Program-made: the position numbers and the translations under genes
Notes under the pieces: generated by a model
The model's input: only the letters and a program-made list of their open reading frames with translations
The model's database searches: none
Told to the model about the DNA's origin: nothing
Assembly: GCF_022984075.1 (NCBI RefSeq)
Contig: NZ_JALAAD010000001.1
Coordinates: 1,344,455 to 1,408,454 of the forward strand
From: Synechococcus sp. C9
GTDB lineage: Bacteria > Cyanobacteriota > Cyanobacteriia > Gloeomargaritales > Gloeomargaritaceae
Length of the DNA: 64,000 bases
Reading direction: 5' to 3'
Part shown: in pieces, positions 26,570-37,261 of the stretch
How the letters are laid out: every line of letters begins with the position of its first letter
How positions within the stretch are numbered: position 1 is the first letter of the stretch

Positions 26570-27795
26570 GCAGACATGGCAAACGCTGGCAGATTCACCG
26601 TTGATTGAGACGTAACCTCTGGAGATTCCGGGACTAACAAACCACAGTGCGCCAACGCAATCAGGGTGGCACAGGTATTAATGCTCACGGCACCGATGGG
26701 ATGGAGTCCCCAAAACAGCCCCGCCGCCACCACCAGCAGGTTGGGAACCGTCACCATCGCAATCGCCTGGTAGATTTGGGCGAGGGTCGCTTGAGCGCAG
26801 TCCAATGTCAGTAAAAATTGCTCTGGTTGTACTGAAATCTTTTGCCCCGCAGGGAGCGTTAATTGCCAATGGGAACCGGTCGCCCGCAACCATGCCCCCG
26901 GAGCCAGGGGTGCCTGCGCCACCGTCACACTGATGCCCCGCCGGTTCAAGGACTGAATCAAGGAATCCCGTGCCAGAGCGGGTTCCAGCGTCAGATGCCG
27001 CAGGTGTGCCAAGGTTTCCAGGGTCGCCCCGTCCGGTAAACCGGTTTGCACCAACCCCCGATGCACTGCCAGGGGCAACACCACCCGCAAAGGCGTGGCA
27101 AAGTCCAACTGCAAGAGGGGCAACCCCGCCGCCAAGGAACCCGTCGCCAGCCAAATCAGGGACGTACCGAGCAACGTGGGGGGGAGTAAAAATTCTTCGG
27201 TTGTCACTACCAGGGATTGCGCCTGGGTATCCAGATTGCGCTCATCCAGCACGTGCAGATGGTGTTTGTACCGTCCTAAAATATCTGCCCCCACCAGCAA
27301 CAACGCCGGTGCCACAAATTCCCCCCGCAGAGTGTGTAGTCCCATCCACAGGGAGTCTAGTAATTCCACCTGAAGCCGTTGCCGGTACGCCAAACCCCGC
27401 AGAGCTTCGGTCACAAAAGGAAGTGCTGTAATTGCGATTCCTGCCCCCACCAACACCGCCGGAATTTCTAACGGCAGTGCCAACACACTCAACCCCAACA
27501 CGGTCAAGGAAAGGGGAAAATAATCGGCGGCTACCTCTAAAAATTCCTCATCTTTTGCCACCGCCAAAGTATCAAACAAGCGGCTAATGGCTGTTAATAA
27601 ATCCTCTAATTGCCAGCACGTCGGGTCGTAATGGATAATTAAAGAATGGGCGGCGGCATTGGTGCGAACGTCGGTAATTCCTTGCCAAGTTAATAATGTA
27701 GTTTCGATATGAAAAAGACCCCGATTGAAGTCATGGATGCGTAAACGCACCCGCCCCGGTATTTGATGAATGAGGGTGTAATGGGGGTGATTCAT
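26566..27795 (-). CDS. HMA-domain membrane protein resembling a P-type ATPase N-terminal region without a catalytic domain
   Basis: Residues about 1-75 form a ferredoxin-like HMA domain lacking the CxxC metal site but starting with a basic [13 protein letters not shown] motif. Pairs of transmembrane helices follow ([36 protein letters not shown], then [20 protein letters not shown]). The C-terminus ends in two hydrophobic stretches ([20 protein letters not shown]). The layout follows P1B-type ATPases, but the DKTG phosphorylation motif and nucleotide domain are absent. HMA domains with conserved basic residues instead of cysteines have been described in cyanobacteria as CoBaHMA; this one fits that description by eye. 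Function is unknown. It overlaps proS by ATGA. Confidence 0.75.
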   Translation of the reverse strand: MNHPHYTLIHQIPGRVRLRIHDFNRGLFHIETTLLTWQGITDVRTNAAAHSLIIHYDPTCWQLEDLLTAISRLFDTLAVAKDEEFLEVAADYFPLSLTVLGLSVLALPLEIPAVLVGAGIAITALPFVTEALRGLAYRQRLQVELLDSLWMGLHTLRGEFVAPALLLVGADILGRYKHHLHVLDERNLDTQAQSLVVTTEEFLLPPTLLGTSLIWLATGSLAAGLPLLQLDFATPLRVVLPLAVHRGLVQTGLPDGATLETLAHLRHLTLEPALARDSLIQSLNRRGISVTVAQAPLAPGAWLRATGSHWQLTLPAGQKISVQPEQFLLTLDCAQATLAQIYQAIAMVTVPNLLVVAAGLFWGLHPIGAVSINTCATLIALAHCGLLVPESPEVTSQSTVNLPAFAMSA

Positions 27796-29585
27796 GGGTT
27801 TAAGCTCCGAAAAAAATCCACAACATCTGATACTAAAATTTCCTGGGATATTCGCCCTTTGCGGGTGATGATTTCTACCTTATTTTGGGCGAGGGAACGC
27901 CCCGGCACGATCCGATAGGGAATCCCCAATAAATCCGCATCCTTGAATTTGACCCCCGCCCGCTCCGGTCGGTCATCCAAGAGTACCTCAATTCCCGCAT
28001 TTTGTAATTCCTGATAGAGTTTTTCCGCCACTTCTACCTGTTGGGGTTCCTGCATATTCGGGATAGAAATGATCACCAAATAAGGAGCAATAGGGGGTGA
28101 CCAAATGATGCCATATTCATCGTGGGATTGCTCAATAGCCGCTTGCGCCAACCGGGACACCCCCAACCCATAACAGCCCATCACCAACGGCACTTCCTGC
28201 CCCTGTTCATTGGTAAAGGTGGCTCCCATTTTTTCCGAGTATTTCGTCCCCAATTGAAAAATATGCCCAACTTCAATCCCCCTCGCACTGTGTAATATCT
28301 GCTGGGGGTCATGCACCGCCCGGTCACCCGCTTGGGCTTTGCGGACATCAACCACAGTCATTACGGCGGGAAATTCCTGCCCCCAATTGGCTCCTACCCA
28401 ATGGTAATCCACTTCGTTTGCCCCGGTGGCAAAATTCCGCAAATCCACCACCGTTTGGTCATATAAACGCAGAAATTTAGGGTGAATCTGTGGGTCAGTT
28501 TTTAAGTAATCATCCGGGAGATTGGGAGCAATGTAACCCCAGGGTAAATCCTGCTCTGCCCATTGTTTTTGATTCTCCTGATTGGCAATCGTCAATTTCA
28601 AAACCTGTTGTGCCTGGAATTGGGGAGCTAACCGGGTGATTTCATTGCTAAGTTTGACTTCATTAACCTCTTGATCCCCCCGAATACTCACTAATACCAA
28701 TATCATTAACCCCGTATCTAAAATCGCTTGATATAAAAGATTTTTGACCGTGTGGGTAGGGGAACAATTTAATGCCTCACAGAGCGTGGTAATTGTGGGG
28801 GTATTGGGTGTGAATTTTCGCTCTGGTTTAGTAAAAGCTGAAGGCGTTGCTTCCGGGGCTAAAGAAATCGCTTTTTCCACATTGGCGGCGTATTGTCCAT
28901 CCGGGGTATAAAGCACCTCATCCTCCCCCGCCTGCGCCAGGATCATAAATTCTTGGGAACCAGAACCGCCAATGGCACCGCTATCGGCTTGCACGGGGCG
29001 ATAATCCAGCCCACACCGTTCAAAAATCCGGCAATAGGCTCGGTACATTTTTTCATAGGATGCCCGCATTCCCGCCTCATCCGCATCAAAGGAATAGGCA
29101 TCTTTCATGATAAATTCCCGCCCCCGCATCAACCCAAACCGAGGTCGAATTTCATCCCGAAATTTGGTTTGAATTTGATATAAATTCAGAGGTAATTGGC
29201 GATAGGAACGGATCAAATTTCTCGCCACATCCGTAATCACTTCCTCATGGGTGGGTCCCAGTCCCAATTCCCGCTGTTGCCGGTCGGTAAGGGTAAACAT
29301 AATTCCCTCACCTTGCGTATAAGTGTCCCACCGCCCGGATTCCTGCCACAAACTTGCCGGTTGGAGTTGGGGCAAAAGACATTCCTGCGCTCCGGCGGCA
29401 TCCATTTCCGTGCGGACAATGTGCATGATTTTTTGCAGTACCCGCCACAGCAGGGGCAAATACACATAAATCCCCGGGCTCACCCGCCGGATATAGCCCG
29501 CCCGCAGGAGTAACTTATGGCTGATAATTTCCGCTTCCGCTGGGTCTTCCCGCAGGGTCACCAGCAACATCTGGGCACAGCGCAT
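27792..29585 (-). CDS. proS: Proline-tRNA ligase (bacterial type)
   Basis: A class II synthetase charging tRNA-Pro, 597 residues as expected. It begins [20 protein letters not shown]. It has the motif 2 region [22 protein letters not shown], a central YbaK-like editing insertion ([11 protein letters not shown], later [14 protein letters not shown]), motif 3 [10 protein letters not shown], and an anticodon-binding C-terminus with [18 protein letters not shown]. The downstream HMA protein overlaps its stop. A RibD-C-like gene is divergent 38 bp away. Confidence 0.97.
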   Translation of the reverse strand: MRCAQMLLVTLREDPAEAEIISHKLLLRAGYIRRVSPGIYVYLPLLWRVLQKIMHIVRTEMDAAGAQECLLPQLQPASLWQESGRWDTYTQGEGIMFTLTDRQQRELGLGPTHEEVITDVARNLIRSYRQLPLNLYQIQTKFRDEIRPRFGLMRGREFIMKDAYSFDADEAGMRASYEKMYRAYCRIFERCGLDYRPVQADSGAIGGSGSQEFMILAQAGEDEVLYTPDGQYAANVEKAISLAPEATPSAFTKPERKFTPNTPTITTLCEALNCSPTHTVKNLLYQAILDTGLMILVLVSIRGDQEVNEVKLSNEITRLAPQFQAQQVLKLTIANQENQKQWAEQDLPWGYIAPNLPDDYLKTDPQIHPKFLRLYDQTVVDLRNFATGANEVDYHWVGANWGQEFPAVMTVVDVRKAQAGDRAVHDPQQILHSARGIEVGHIFQLGTKYSEKMGATFTNEQGQEVPLVMGCYGLGVSRLAQAAIEQSHDEYGIIWSPPIAPYLVIISIPNMQEPQQVEVAEKLYQELQNAGIEVLLDDRPERAGVKFKDADLLGIPYRIVPGRSLAQNKVEIITRKGRISQEILVSDVVDFFRSLNP

Positions 29586-29623
29586 ACATCTTCTACAATC
29601 AATATGACTTTCATCTTACGCCC

Positions 29624-30295
29624 ATGCGCCCCCACCTGACCGCCGTTTTCGCCATGAGTGCCGACGGGAAAATTGCCGATGTCCACCGCCAACCCGCCCG
29701 GTTTGGTTCCCCCGCCGACCGTGCCCATTTGGAACGCCAGGTTGCCCATAGCGACGGGGTAATGGTGGGAGCGAGAACCCTGTTGGCTCACGGCAGTGCC
29801 GCTCTGGTGCGTGATGCAGAATTACTGAAAATGCGTTCTGAGCAGGGCAAATCCCCCCAAACCTTACATATCATCTGTACCCGGAGCGGCGAGATGAACC
29901 GGGAAATCCCCTTTTTTCAGCAACCGGTGGAACGCTGGCTGGTTACCACAAACGCCGGGGCGACCCGTTGGCAGGAGGGACAGGAATTTACCCGCATTTG
30001 GGCAGATGTAACCTGGCAGGAACTATTGGCAGAATTTTATGCCCTGGGGTTGCGGCGGATTGGGGTGTTGGGCGGCGGCGGGTTAATGGCAGAATTGTTG
30101 AGCGCTCAGGTGATTGACGACCTGTGGTTGACCCTCTGTCCCCTGATTTGGGGAGGCGCAACCGCCCCCACGCCGGTGGATGGCACGGGTTTTTCCACCC
30201 CCATTCCCCTCACCTTGCTCAGTTGGGAACCCCTGGGGCAAGAACTTTTATGCCATTACCAAGTGCTGGCGGGCGGTGGGGAAACAGAACCGTAA
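29624..30295 (+). CDS. RibD C-terminal-like (dihydrofolate-reductase-fold) reductase
   Basis: The 223-residue protein matches the reductase half of riboflavin enzyme RibD: TAVFAMSADGKIADVHRQPA at the start, SDGVMVGARTLLAHGSAAL and RIGVLGGGGLMAELLSAQVIDDLWLTLCPLI. It lacks the N-terminal deaminase domain, as in stand-alone cyanobacterial and archaeal-type reductases. It could catalyse NADPH-dependent reduction of a pyrimidine or pterin intermediate, but the substrate is inferred only from the family. The next gene, an ATP-grasp ligase, starts about 84 bp downstream on the same strand. Confidence 0.8.
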   Translation: MRPHLTAVFAMSADGKIADVHRQPARFGSPADRAHLERQVAHSDGVMVGARTLLAHGSAALVRDAELLKMRSEQGKSPQTLHIICTRSGEMNREIPFFQQPVERWLVTTNAGATRWQEGQEFTRIWADVTWQELLAEFYALGLRRIGVLGGGGLMAELLSAQVIDDLWLTLCPLIWGGATAPTPVDGTGFSTPIPLTLLSWEPLGQELLCHYQVLAGGGETEP

Positions 30296-30378
30296 AATTT
30301 CACAAAAAAAATTCACAAACCTGCCGCCAAACCCGTCACCTGCGCCTGTTACTCTCAGGGAAAAGCCCCTCACATTCA

Positions 30379-31899
30379 ATGGCTATGAGTCGCTTTCAGG
30401 AACTGCAAGAGCATCTGCGTCAGCATTGGCAATCCTTGGATGCGGCTGCCAACATTCTGGTGGTGCCCTCGTTGAGTTTAGACCAGCAGGAAATGCGGAA
30501 AATCCAGGGCAGTCATCACTACGAAGAACGGCTGTTGTTTTCCCTGATTCGCCTGCGTAATCCCCGTGCCCGCATGGTGTACATCACGTCCCAACCCCTC
30601 CACCCCAGCATTATTGACTACTATTTGGAACTGCTCCCGGGGATGCCCGCCTCCCACGCCCGGGAACGATTGCTGTTATTTTCCACCTACGATGCCTCCA
30701 ACCGCCCCCTGACCGAAAAAATCCTGGAACGCCCCCGCCTGCTGGCACGCCTGCGCCAAGCCCTGCCCCCCAACCAGTCCTTCATGGTCTGCTTCAACTC
30801 CACCAGCCGGGAACGGGATTTGTCCGTCGCCCTGGACATTCCCCTGTGGGGGCTGGACCCGGAACTGCTCTACTGGGGCACCAAAGCCGGGAGCCGTCAA
30901 ATTTTTGCCGAAAGCGGCGTTCCCCACCCGGACGGCACCCCCCTGGTCTTTCACCCGGACGATCTAGCGGAAGTCACGGCGGAGTTGTGGGCACGGCAAC
31001 CCCAAGCCCGGCGGTTGGTGGTCAAATTGAACGAAGGCTTTTCCGGGGAAGGCAATGCCCTGCTGGAACTCCCCCCCGAACTCGGGGCAACCCACGCCGA
31101 ACGGGTGCAGATACTCAAAACCCAGTTTCCCCAGATGCGCTTTCAGTGTACGACGGAAACCTGGGAGAATTTTGCCCAACGCATTCGGGAACTGGGGGCG
31201 ATCAGTGAACTGTTTGTTGAAGGGGAAAACAAACGCTCCCCCAGCGTCCAAGGGCAAATCACCCCCGCCGGTACAGTCGAAATCCTCTCCACCCATGACC
31301 AGATTTTGGGGGGTCCCGACCAACAAATTTACCTGGGCTGTCGGTTTCCCGCTGACCCCGCCTACCAAGCCCAACTGCAAACCTGGGGCTTAAAAATCGG
31401 CTACAATCTAGCCGCCAAGGGTGCCCTGGAACGCTACGGGGTGGACTTTATCGCCCGGGAATTGCCCGATGGCAGTTGGGACCTCCAGGCGATTGAAATC
31501 AACCTCCGCAAGGGCGGCACCACCCACCCCTTCATGACCCTGAAATTTCTCACCAACGGCTTTTTCGATACCGAAACCGGACTGTTCCTCACCCCCCGGC
31601 AACAACCCAAATACTACATTGCCACCGACAACCTGCAACGCCCGTATTACCGGGGCTTACTGCCCAGCGACCTGCTGGATATTATTGTGTACAACAGCCT
31701 GCATTTTGACTCCACCACGGAAACCGGCACCGTGTTTCACCTGATGGGCTGTCTCTCCGAATTTGGCAAGCTGGGACTTACCTGCATCAGTGATTCCGCC
31801 GACAAGACCCAGCATCTGTTTGACCAGGTGGTACGCATTTTGGATGAGGAAACCCAACCCTCTCCTAACGCCACCCCACGGTCAGACTGTCCTGGGTGA
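30379..31899 (+). CDS. ATP-grasp ligase of the PGM1-like (carboxylate-amine/peptide ligase) family
   Basis: The 506-residue protein starts at ATG 30379, or 30385. An N-terminal pre-ATP-grasp region ([17 protein letters not shown], later [19 protein letters not shown]) is followed by the ATP-grasp core ([20 protein letters not shown]) and the metal-binding [15 protein letters not shown]. The C-terminal extension ends in [12 protein letters not shown] and overlaps the convergent dps gene by 35 bp. Relatives in cyanobacteria and plants resemble the pheganomycin peptide ligase PGM1, which joins a carboxylate to an amine via an acyl-phosphate. The product here is unknown. Confidence 0.78.
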   Translation: MAMSRFQELQEHLRQHWQSLDAAANILVVPSLSLDQQEMRKIQGSHHYEERLLFSLIRLRNPRARMVYITSQPLHPSIIDYYLELLPGMPASHARERLLLFSTYDASNRPLTEKILERPRLLARLRQALPPNQSFMVCFNSTSRERDLSVALDIPLWGLDPELLYWGTKAGSRQIFAESGVPHPDGTPLVFHPDDLAEVTAELWARQPQARRLVVKLNEGFSGEGNALLELPPELGATHAERVQILKTQFPQMRFQCTTETWENFAQRIRELGAISELFVEGENKRSPSVQGQITPAGTVEILSTHDQILGGPDQQIYLGCRFPADPAYQAQLQTWGLKIGYNLAAKGALERYGVDFIARELPDGSWDLQAIEINLRKGGTTHPFMTLKFLTNGFFDTETGLFLTPRQQPKYYIATDNLQRPYYRGLLPSDLLDIIVYNSLHFDSTTETGTVFHLMGCLSEFGKLGLTCISDSADKTQHLFDQVVRILDEETQPSPNATPRSDCPG

Positions 31900-32398
31900 G
31901 GAAATGATCCAGATGCGCCGCCCGCTCCTCGGTTTTGAGCAGGATTTGTTCATACAAATAGCGGGTCGCCCGGTCCCCCAAACTCTCCGCCTGCGCTGCC
32001 TGTTGCCGTAGCACCGTCAGAATCGCCTGCTCCGCCTGCAAATCGTGCTGGATCATCTGCCGACAGGTAAATAACCCATCCGGTTCCGGGCTAAACGCAC
32101 ACAGAGCCGCCAACTGGGTAAAACTCGCCGCCGGAATCCCCCCCAAATTATTCAAGCGTTCCCCCAGGTCGTGGGTGTGCCCCGCCACCGCCTCATAACT
32201 GTCCTGGAAATACTGATGGAGCATATAAAACTCCGAACCTTCCACGACAAAATGATGCTTTTGATACTGTAAATAAAGCGCCTGGAAGCTCGCCAACAAG
32301 CGGTTCATCCCCTCGCAAATCGGGCTGGTGACTTGCAAATCCAAACCGATGGCATTGGTCGCCATCTCCCCAAAGGAACGCACTAACGTCGCTGTCAT
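31865..32398 (-). CDS. dpsA: Dps-family ferritin with three-histidine ferroxidase site
   Basis: The 177-residue protein forms the usual four-helix Dps fold: [40 protein letters not shown], then the C-terminal ALCAFS to [10 protein letters not shown] helices. The ferroxidase positions by spacing are H (in KHHF), H (12 residues later in MLHQYF), then H where most Dps have Asp, and E in LGER. The same His substitution is described for DpsA of Thermosynechococcus elongatus, which binds zinc there and oxidises iron with O2. Dps dodecamers store iron and protect DNA. A strong promoter lies upstream. Confidence 0.9.
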   Translation of the reverse strand: MTATLVRSFGEMATNAIGLDLQVTSPICEGMNRLLASFQALYLQYQKHHFVVEGSEFYMLHQYFQDSYEAVAGHTHDLGERLNNLGGIPAASFTQLAALCAFSPEPDGLFTCRQMIQHDLQAEQAILTVLRQQAAQAESLGDRATRYLYEQILLKTEERAAHLDHFLTQDSLTVGWR

Positions 32399-32446
32399 GG
32401 AAATACCTCGCCGCTACGGATAACTAAAACAACAATCACATTTCCT

Positions 32447-32475
32447 AATATAGTCCAGGCTTTGGTGATTGTCAA
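32447..32475 (-). promoter_or_regulatory. Sigma70-type promoter of dpsA
   Basis: On the minus strand TTGACA (32470-32475) and TATATT (32447-32452) are separated by exactly 17 bp. The -10 ends about 48 bp upstream of the dpsA ATG, and a GAGGTAT ribosome-binding site lies just before that ATG. No start-site data are available. Confidence 0.75.
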
Positions 32476-32876
32476 CAAATTTCTGTAGATGAAAACAAGC
32501 TCTAGGGAAGCCCAAACCCAGGCTAAATGAATATAAAAAGCAATAAAATCACTTGCTGGCGGGTGCATTTAGGGAAAAAACGGGGTTTATTTTTTTGAGC
32601 TTACTATCAAAAAATGGCAACAAATTCCTGGTAGAAACGGACAAATTGATAATAGCTCTCAATAGTTGCCCCCCTAGCCTCTTGCCAATCGGATTGAATA
32701 CCTATAGTATGTCCAGAGCTTTTCGCAATAAGTTATCTTTTTGACCGATTGGCTATGGCTTGCCCGGCAAAAGTATCCTAGGGTGGTAGGCTCGGGACAG
32801 GGACGGGCGCAAAAGGTGAGGTAGCCCATTCTTTGGATGTTCTGCTTCTGTGACCTAATTTTTAGGGGTGTCCGCA
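32476..32876. other. Gene-free gap
   Basis: About 400 AT-richer bases upstream of dpsA and of the membrane-protein gene. A 9-bp inverted repeat GCCAATCGG / CCGATTGGC (about 32686 and 32745) brackets a stretch with TATAGTATG. I see no small gene or family A/B repeat here. The inverted repeat could be an operator or a terminator loop. Confidence 0.5.
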
Positions 32877-33562
32877 ATGAGGTATAGGGAGCAATCCACA
32901 AAAATAGCGTTTGGAATTACCGGGGTGTTGCTGTTTCTGCTATTCCTGCTGACCTGTTCCTTGGATGAAACCAGTAGAAACAACTTTCTGAACGAAGGCG
33001 GTTGGGTTGACGGTGCATCAGCTTTTATTTTTTTTTAGGTATTATATTTGCTGTCCACAAAGGAGGAACTGCTTACTTAAAGAAGTATTACCACCTGCTT
33101 GCACTCATGGCTTTGTTTACGCTTAGGGAGTTAGATTTTGATAAAAAGCTGGGAATCATCGAGGTTTTTAATAGTCGCTTTTATGTAAGTCACAGCCTAC
33201 CCTTGACGGCAAGAATCCTGGCTTTGGTGAGCCTTGGCTTGGTAGTTTATATTGTTATTTTTACTCTCTATCGTCATTCCCAATCTTTTTTGCTTGGACT
33301 GAAGCGGGGTTCCCGTATTTCCCAGGGGGTATTGATCGTTATGGTTCTGCTTTTTTTGTCCAATTTTATTGATGTTTTTGTGAGAAAATTAAACCGATTC
33401 GGAGTGACTATATCGCCTGCTACCTTTGTCTATTTTGATGCCCTAGAAGAGATATTGGAGTTGGGGATGGCAATCTTTATTTTCCTTACCATTGATACCT
33501 ACTTTCGGCACATCACAGCCCCACGCATCCCTGGACTGCCAACCGGGGGAGACAGCCGCTGA
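32877..33562 (+). pseudogene. Multi-pass membrane protein gene split by a frameshift at a T9 run
   Basis: The frame from ATG 32877 gives MRYREQSTKIAFGITGVLLF and a first helix, then stops at TAG right after a run of nine Ts (about 33028-33036). From the same run the -1 frame continues without a stop to 33562: FLGIIFAVHKGGTAYLKKYY, LIVMVLLFLSNFIDVF and ELGMAIFIFLTIDTY. Reading both parts gives a protein of about 228 residues with five to six membrane segments and no recognised family. A shorter protein from ATG 33107 is also possible. Either this is a real mutation or sequencing error in a homopolymer, or slippage on the T-run lets both products be made. Confidence 0.6.
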
Positions 33563-33632
33563 GGCTTAATGTTGGTTGGTGATTGCAAAATGTCGTATCG
33601 TGGTACTCTCAGGACAGTTTTTGGGGTAGGCG

Positions 33633-34883
33633 ATGGGACGGGCGGAAAAGGTGGTGTTAGCCTATTCGGGTGGGGTGGATACGACCGTATGTATCCCGTA
33701 TTTACGCCAGGAATGGGGGGTGCAGGAGGTGATTACCCTGGCGGTGGATGTGGGGCAGGGGGTGAGCTTGGCGACGGCGGAACTCCCGGAAACGGAAACC
33801 CGGCGGCAACAGGAATTGGAGGCGATTCGTGTCAAAGCCTTGGCGGCTGGAGCCAGTGTTTCCATTGTCAAAGATGTGCGGGCGGAATTTGTGCAGGATT
33901 ATGCCCTGCCTGCCCTCAAAGCGAATGCTCTGTACGAGGGTCGTTATCCCCTGTCCACGGCGCTGGCTCGCCCGTTGATTGCCAAATTATTGGTCGAGGT
34001 GGCTGAGGAGTACGGGGCGGATGGGGTGGCGCACGGCTGTACCGGCAAGGGGAATGACCAAGTGCGCTTTGATGTGTCCATTGCCGCCTTGAACCCGAAG
34101 TTGAAAGTGCTGGCACCCGCCCGGGAGTGGGGGATGAGCCGGGAAGAAACGATGGCCTATGGGGAACGGTTTGGCCTCACCTTCCCGGTGAAAAAATCCT
34201 CCCCCTACAGCATTGACAGCAATTTGTTGGGGCAAAGTATTGAAGCGGGGCCGCTGGAAGACCCTTGGTTTGAGCCGCCGGAGGAGATTTATTCCCTCAC
34301 CCAGTCGGTGGAACACGCCCCAGATCGGCCAGAGTATGTGACGCTGGAGTTTCACCAGGGCGAACCCGTGGCCCTGAATGGGGAACCCTTGGCTCCCGTA
34401 GCTCTGATGGAACGCCTGAACCTCTGGGCGGGGCGGCATGGGGTGGGGCGGCTGGACATGATCGAAAACCGGCTGGTGGGGATCAAGTCCCGGGAGATTT
34501 ACGAAGTACCGGGGTTGTCAGTACTGATTACGGTGCACCAAGCCCTGGAAAGTCTGACTTTGCCCAAGGATGTGACCCAGTACAAACGGGGGATTGAGGA
34601 CACCTACGCCCAGTTGGTCTATAACGGGTTGTGGTTTAGTCCCCTGAAGGAGGCATTGGATGCCTTTATCCAGCACACCCAACAGCGGGTGACGGGGCTG
34701 GTGCGGGTGAAATTGTTTAAGGGCATGGCAACGGTGGTGGGGCGGCAATCCCCCTATTCCCTCTACGACCCGAACTTAGCCACCTACACCGCCGAGGACG
34801 AGTTTGACCACCGGGCGGCAGAGGGGTTTATTTACGTCTGGGGGTTGCCCGTACGGGTGTGGTCCCAGGTGGGACGGGGTTAA
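33633..34883 (+). CDS. argG: Argininosuccinate synthase
   Basis: Condenses citrulline and aspartate with ATP in arginine synthesis. The 416-residue protein has the ATP-loop [15 protein letters not shown] at the N-terminus, [32 protein letters not shown] and [20 protein letters not shown]. The start [14 protein letters not shown] is typical. Its stop overlaps the convergent beta-lactamase-like gene by 4 bp. No ARG-box was identified. Confidence 0.97.
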   Translation: MGRAEKVVLAYSGGVDTTVCIPYLRQEWGVQEVITLAVDVGQGVSLATAELPETETRRQQELEAIRVKALAAGASVSIVKDVRAEFVQDYALPALKANALYEGRYPLSTALARPLIAKLLVEVAEEYGADGVAHGCTGKGNDQVRFDVSIAALNPKLKVLAPAREWGMSREETMAYGERFGLTFPVKKSSPYSIDSNLLGQSIEAGPLEDPWFEPPEEIYSLTQSVEHAPDRPEYVTLEFHQGEPVALNGEPLAPVALMERLNLWAGRHGVGRLDMIENRLVGIKSREIYEVPGLSVLITVHQALESLTLPKDVTQYKRGIEDTYAQLVYNGLWFSPLKEALDAFIQHTQQRVTGLVRVKLFKGMATVVGRQSPYSLYDPNLATYTAEDEFDHRAAEGFIYVWGLPVRVWSQVGRG

Positions 34884-36019
34884 TTCGAGCCGGTCGGGGG
34901 GGTGGAACGAGGGCGATTCAAATACTGATAACTTTTGCGGGAGAGTTCCTGGAGCAATTGCACCGCCTGGGGGTCGTTGTAGGCACTTTGGACAAAGATG
35001 CTGATCAAATACCGTTGACCCGTCGCCGTATCCACCATGCCTGCATCGCCGATAATAAAGCCAATATCCCCGGTTTTATGCCCAATCACCGCCCCAGGTC
35101 CCAACCCAGCGGGCAGTAAACTCCGGTTTTCCGTACTGCGAAGAATGTGCAATAGCCAATCCCGACTGCGGCGGGAGAGAATTTCCCCCCGTTCGATCAA
35201 CGCCAGGGTATGCACCAAATCGGCGGCACTGGTGGTATTGGTGCCCTTGAGGTCGGGCAGGAGATTCCGCACCACCGTTGCCTGTAACCCCCACTCCTGA
35301 AAGCGTTGGTTGACCACGTCCTTGCCCCCCAACCGCTCTAAAATCATATTGGTCGCCGTGTTGTCGCTGATCACGATCATGCGGGTAGCCGTATCCAACA
35401 GGGTAAAGGTCGTCCCCACCGGCTGGAACTGCATATCCCCAGAACCGCTCGCCACCAGGGCTTTGGTCATGGTCAACCGTTCCTCCAACCGCACCTTGCC
35501 CTGGTCCACATCCTGAAACAGGGCTAACAAAATGGGCAATTTGATCGTACTCGCCGCCGGTACTGCTTTTGTACCGCCCATATCCAGGTATTCGCCGCTG
35601 TCCAAATCCGCCGCATAGAGGGTAGCGGTGACCTTGGGATTCCGCTGGGTCAGGGGCAACAACTGGGCTTGCAAGGACTGCATCGGTGCCCGCCGGGGCA
35701 GTAGCTCTTCCAGGCTGGTCGGGCGCACCGGTTGGGGAATTAAGGCGGTTTGCTCACGGGTTTGTGGCCAAAAAAAACTTTGCCAGGTGGGGGGACGGTC
35801 CTGGGCTTGGAGGGGAAATTGCCCCAGGTGGTCATGCCCTTGACTGAGCCAGATATTTAACCCCGTGCCCGCCAGCACCCCCAGCCCTACCCCCAGGACT
35901 CCCAGGCGCACGCCGCCCAACAGCAGAGACCGCCACCAGGGTGTGGGACGGATTCGCCCGTTTAATTGGGTCAGGTTGCGACGGGTCGCCGAGTCTGGTT
36001 TGGGTTCGGATTTGGGCAT
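34880..36019 (-). CDS. Membrane-anchored class A beta-lactamase-like serine hydrolase
   Basis: The 379-residue protein has an N-terminal membrane anchor ([20 protein letters not shown], about residues 37-57) and an extracytoplasmic penicillin-recognising domain. The SxxK nucleophile is in [14 protein letters not shown], the SDN-type motif in [10 protein letters not shown] and the KTG triad in GHKTGDIG. The class A general-base glutamate region is not obvious, so it may be a D,D-peptidase-like or other serine hydrolase. It is typical of a conserved cyanobacterial family and need not give antibiotic resistance. Confidence 0.8.
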   Translation of the reverse strand: MPKSEPKPDSATRRNLTQLNGRIRPTPWWRSLLLGGVRLGVLGVGLGVLAGTGLNIWLSQGHDHLGQFPLQAQDRPPTWQSFFWPQTREQTALIPQPVRPTSLEELLPRRAPMQSLQAQLLPLTQRNPKVTATLYAADLDSGEYLDMGGTKAVPAASTIKLPILLALFQDVDQGKVRLEERLTMTKALVASGSGDMQFQPVGTTFTLLDTATRMIVISDNTATNMILERLGGKDVVNQRFQEWGLQATVVRNLLPDLKGTNTTSAADLVHTLALIERGEILSRRSRDWLLHILRSTENRSLLPAGLGPGAVIGHKTGDIGFIIGDAGMVDTATGQRYLISIFVQSAYNDPQAVQLLQELSRKSYQYLNRPRSTPPTGSN

Positions 36020-36135
36020 TGCACCGACATTGTGATTATGATTTGCGCCTAATGATAGCTCAATGATAGGGTCAAATCATCACATTACGGCAAGTTTAGC
36101 CCTGCAAACCACTGGTAGCAAGTTAAAAAAATAAC

Positions 36136-36258
36136 TATAGCAATCCTAATTGATGTGCATTAGCTTGCGTGCCGTAGGCATACAAAAATTTTTCAGAACC
36201 AAGGACGGGGGCAGTGCCCCGGCGACCCCCTGTTCCATTCTCATTTAGGATTCCTATA
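36136..36258 (-). repeat. MITE-like element, family B, intact copy
   Basis: A 123-bp element with near-perfect terminal inverted repeats TATAGCAATCCTAA and TTAGGATTCCTATA. It contains the family hairpin GGGGGCAGTGCCCC followed by the shared AGAACCAAGGACG stretch (in reverse). It lies in the gap between the beta-lactamase-like gene and the 5'-nucleotidase gene. The length matches the 124-bp period of the array at 54066-54555. Confidence 0.8.
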
Positions 36259-36276
36259 AAAAAAATAAGGCAAAAA

Positions 36277-37188
36277 TTACCCCTGGCGCAGGGGGGAATC
36301 ACTCCGGTAGGGCACCCGGCCGCTCGGCACCACCTGGGAAGCGGGTTCCAAATGCACCTCCTGGTCATCAAAGAAAATGTGCGCCCCAAACGCCTGCAAA
36401 ACCGCATCCTTCGGCAGACCCCCCAGGAAAAAAGCCGCATCCACCCGCACCCCCCACGCCCGCAGGGTTTTGATCACCCGTTCGTGGGCAGGACTGCTCC
36501 GTGCCGTCACCAGGGCAATGCGTACCGGCGACTGTTCCGGCGGCACCTGCTGTTGAATCGTACTGAGGGTGTGCAGAAATTTGGCAAACGGCCCGGCGGG
36601 TAAGGGTTGGTCCGCCCGTTCCCGTTCATGGTTACAAAAGGCCGCCAAACCCTGCTGTTTGTACACCCATTCCGCCTCATCGGCAAACAAAACCGCATCC
36701 CCATCAAAGGCGATCCGCACCTGTTGCGCCTGGGGAGCCAACCCCGGTGGGGGCGGGTACAATAAAGCCGCCGCAATCCCCGCATCAATCGCCGCCTGCA
36801 CCTCCGACTCCTCCCGGGAGAGCAATAAATCCAGATGAAAAGCCTGAAAATAGGGCACGATGGACTCCCCCCCCGTCAACGCCGCCCGGGTAATATCCAG
36901 CCCATAGTGTTGAATCGTATGGAAAATCCGCAGTCCCGTGTCAGGACTATTGCGGGACATAATAATTACTTCCACCAGTCGTTTGTCCGTCAATTCATTC
37001 AACCGCAGGAGTGCCTGCACCAGAGGAAACGCCGTTCCGGGCGGCAAAATTTCCTGCTCATGCTCTCGCTGATAGGCACTGTAGGCGGCTAAGCCCTCGG
37101 TCTGGAAAATTTCATCCTCCCGACTCAGATCAAACAAAGCCCGGGAAGAAATGCCAATGACCAGCAAACCGGCTAAAGAGTAGGACAT
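36277..37188 (-). CDS. 5'-nucleotidase (cytosolic, NT5-like)
   Basis: The start is the ATG at 37188; a GTG at 37200 is also in frame. The 303-residue product matches the 5-nucleotidase family: GLLVIGISSRALFDLSREDEIF at the start, RNSPDTGLRIFHTIQHYGLD, RAALTGGESIVPYFQAFHLDLL, RIAFDGDAVLFADEAEWVYK and GVRVDAAFFLGGLPKDAVL, with a C-terminal IFFDDQEVHLE. It probably dephosphorylates nucleoside monophosphates in the cytoplasm. Metal-binding HAD-type aspartates lie in FDGDAVLF. Neighbouring genes are unrelated. Confidence 0.85.
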   Translation of the reverse strand: MSYSLAGLLVIGISSRALFDLSREDEIFQTEGLAAYSAYQREHEQEILPPGTAFPLVQALLRLNELTDKRLVEVIIMSRNSPDTGLRIFHTIQHYGLDITRAALTGGESIVPYFQAFHLDLLLSREESEVQAAIDAGIAAALLYPPPPGLAPQAQQVRIAFDGDAVLFADEAEWVYKQQGLAAFCNHERERADQPLPAGPFAKFLHTLSTIQQQVPPEQSPVRIALVTARSSPAHERVIKTLRAWGVRVDAAFFLGGLPKDAVLQAFGAHIFFDDQEVHLEPASQVVPSGRVPYRSDSPLRQG

Positions 37189-37261
37189 TGAGCCTTGCAC
37201 ATTTTAGATTTCATTGTGACGGATTTGCCCCGCTGGGTAAACCCTGCCTCGCCTGAAGATG

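Noticed and set aside
30124-30378. Upstream extension of the ATP-grasp protein
   Set aside because: The extra codons overlap the RibD-C-like gene in another frame and encode low-complexity sequence; the ATG at 30379 fits the family start.
34880-36019. Antibiotic-resistance beta-lactamase
   Set aside because: The SxxK, SDN-like and KTG motifs are present, but this is a common chromosomal cyanobacterial family with a membrane anchor and no mobile context; resistance is not supported.
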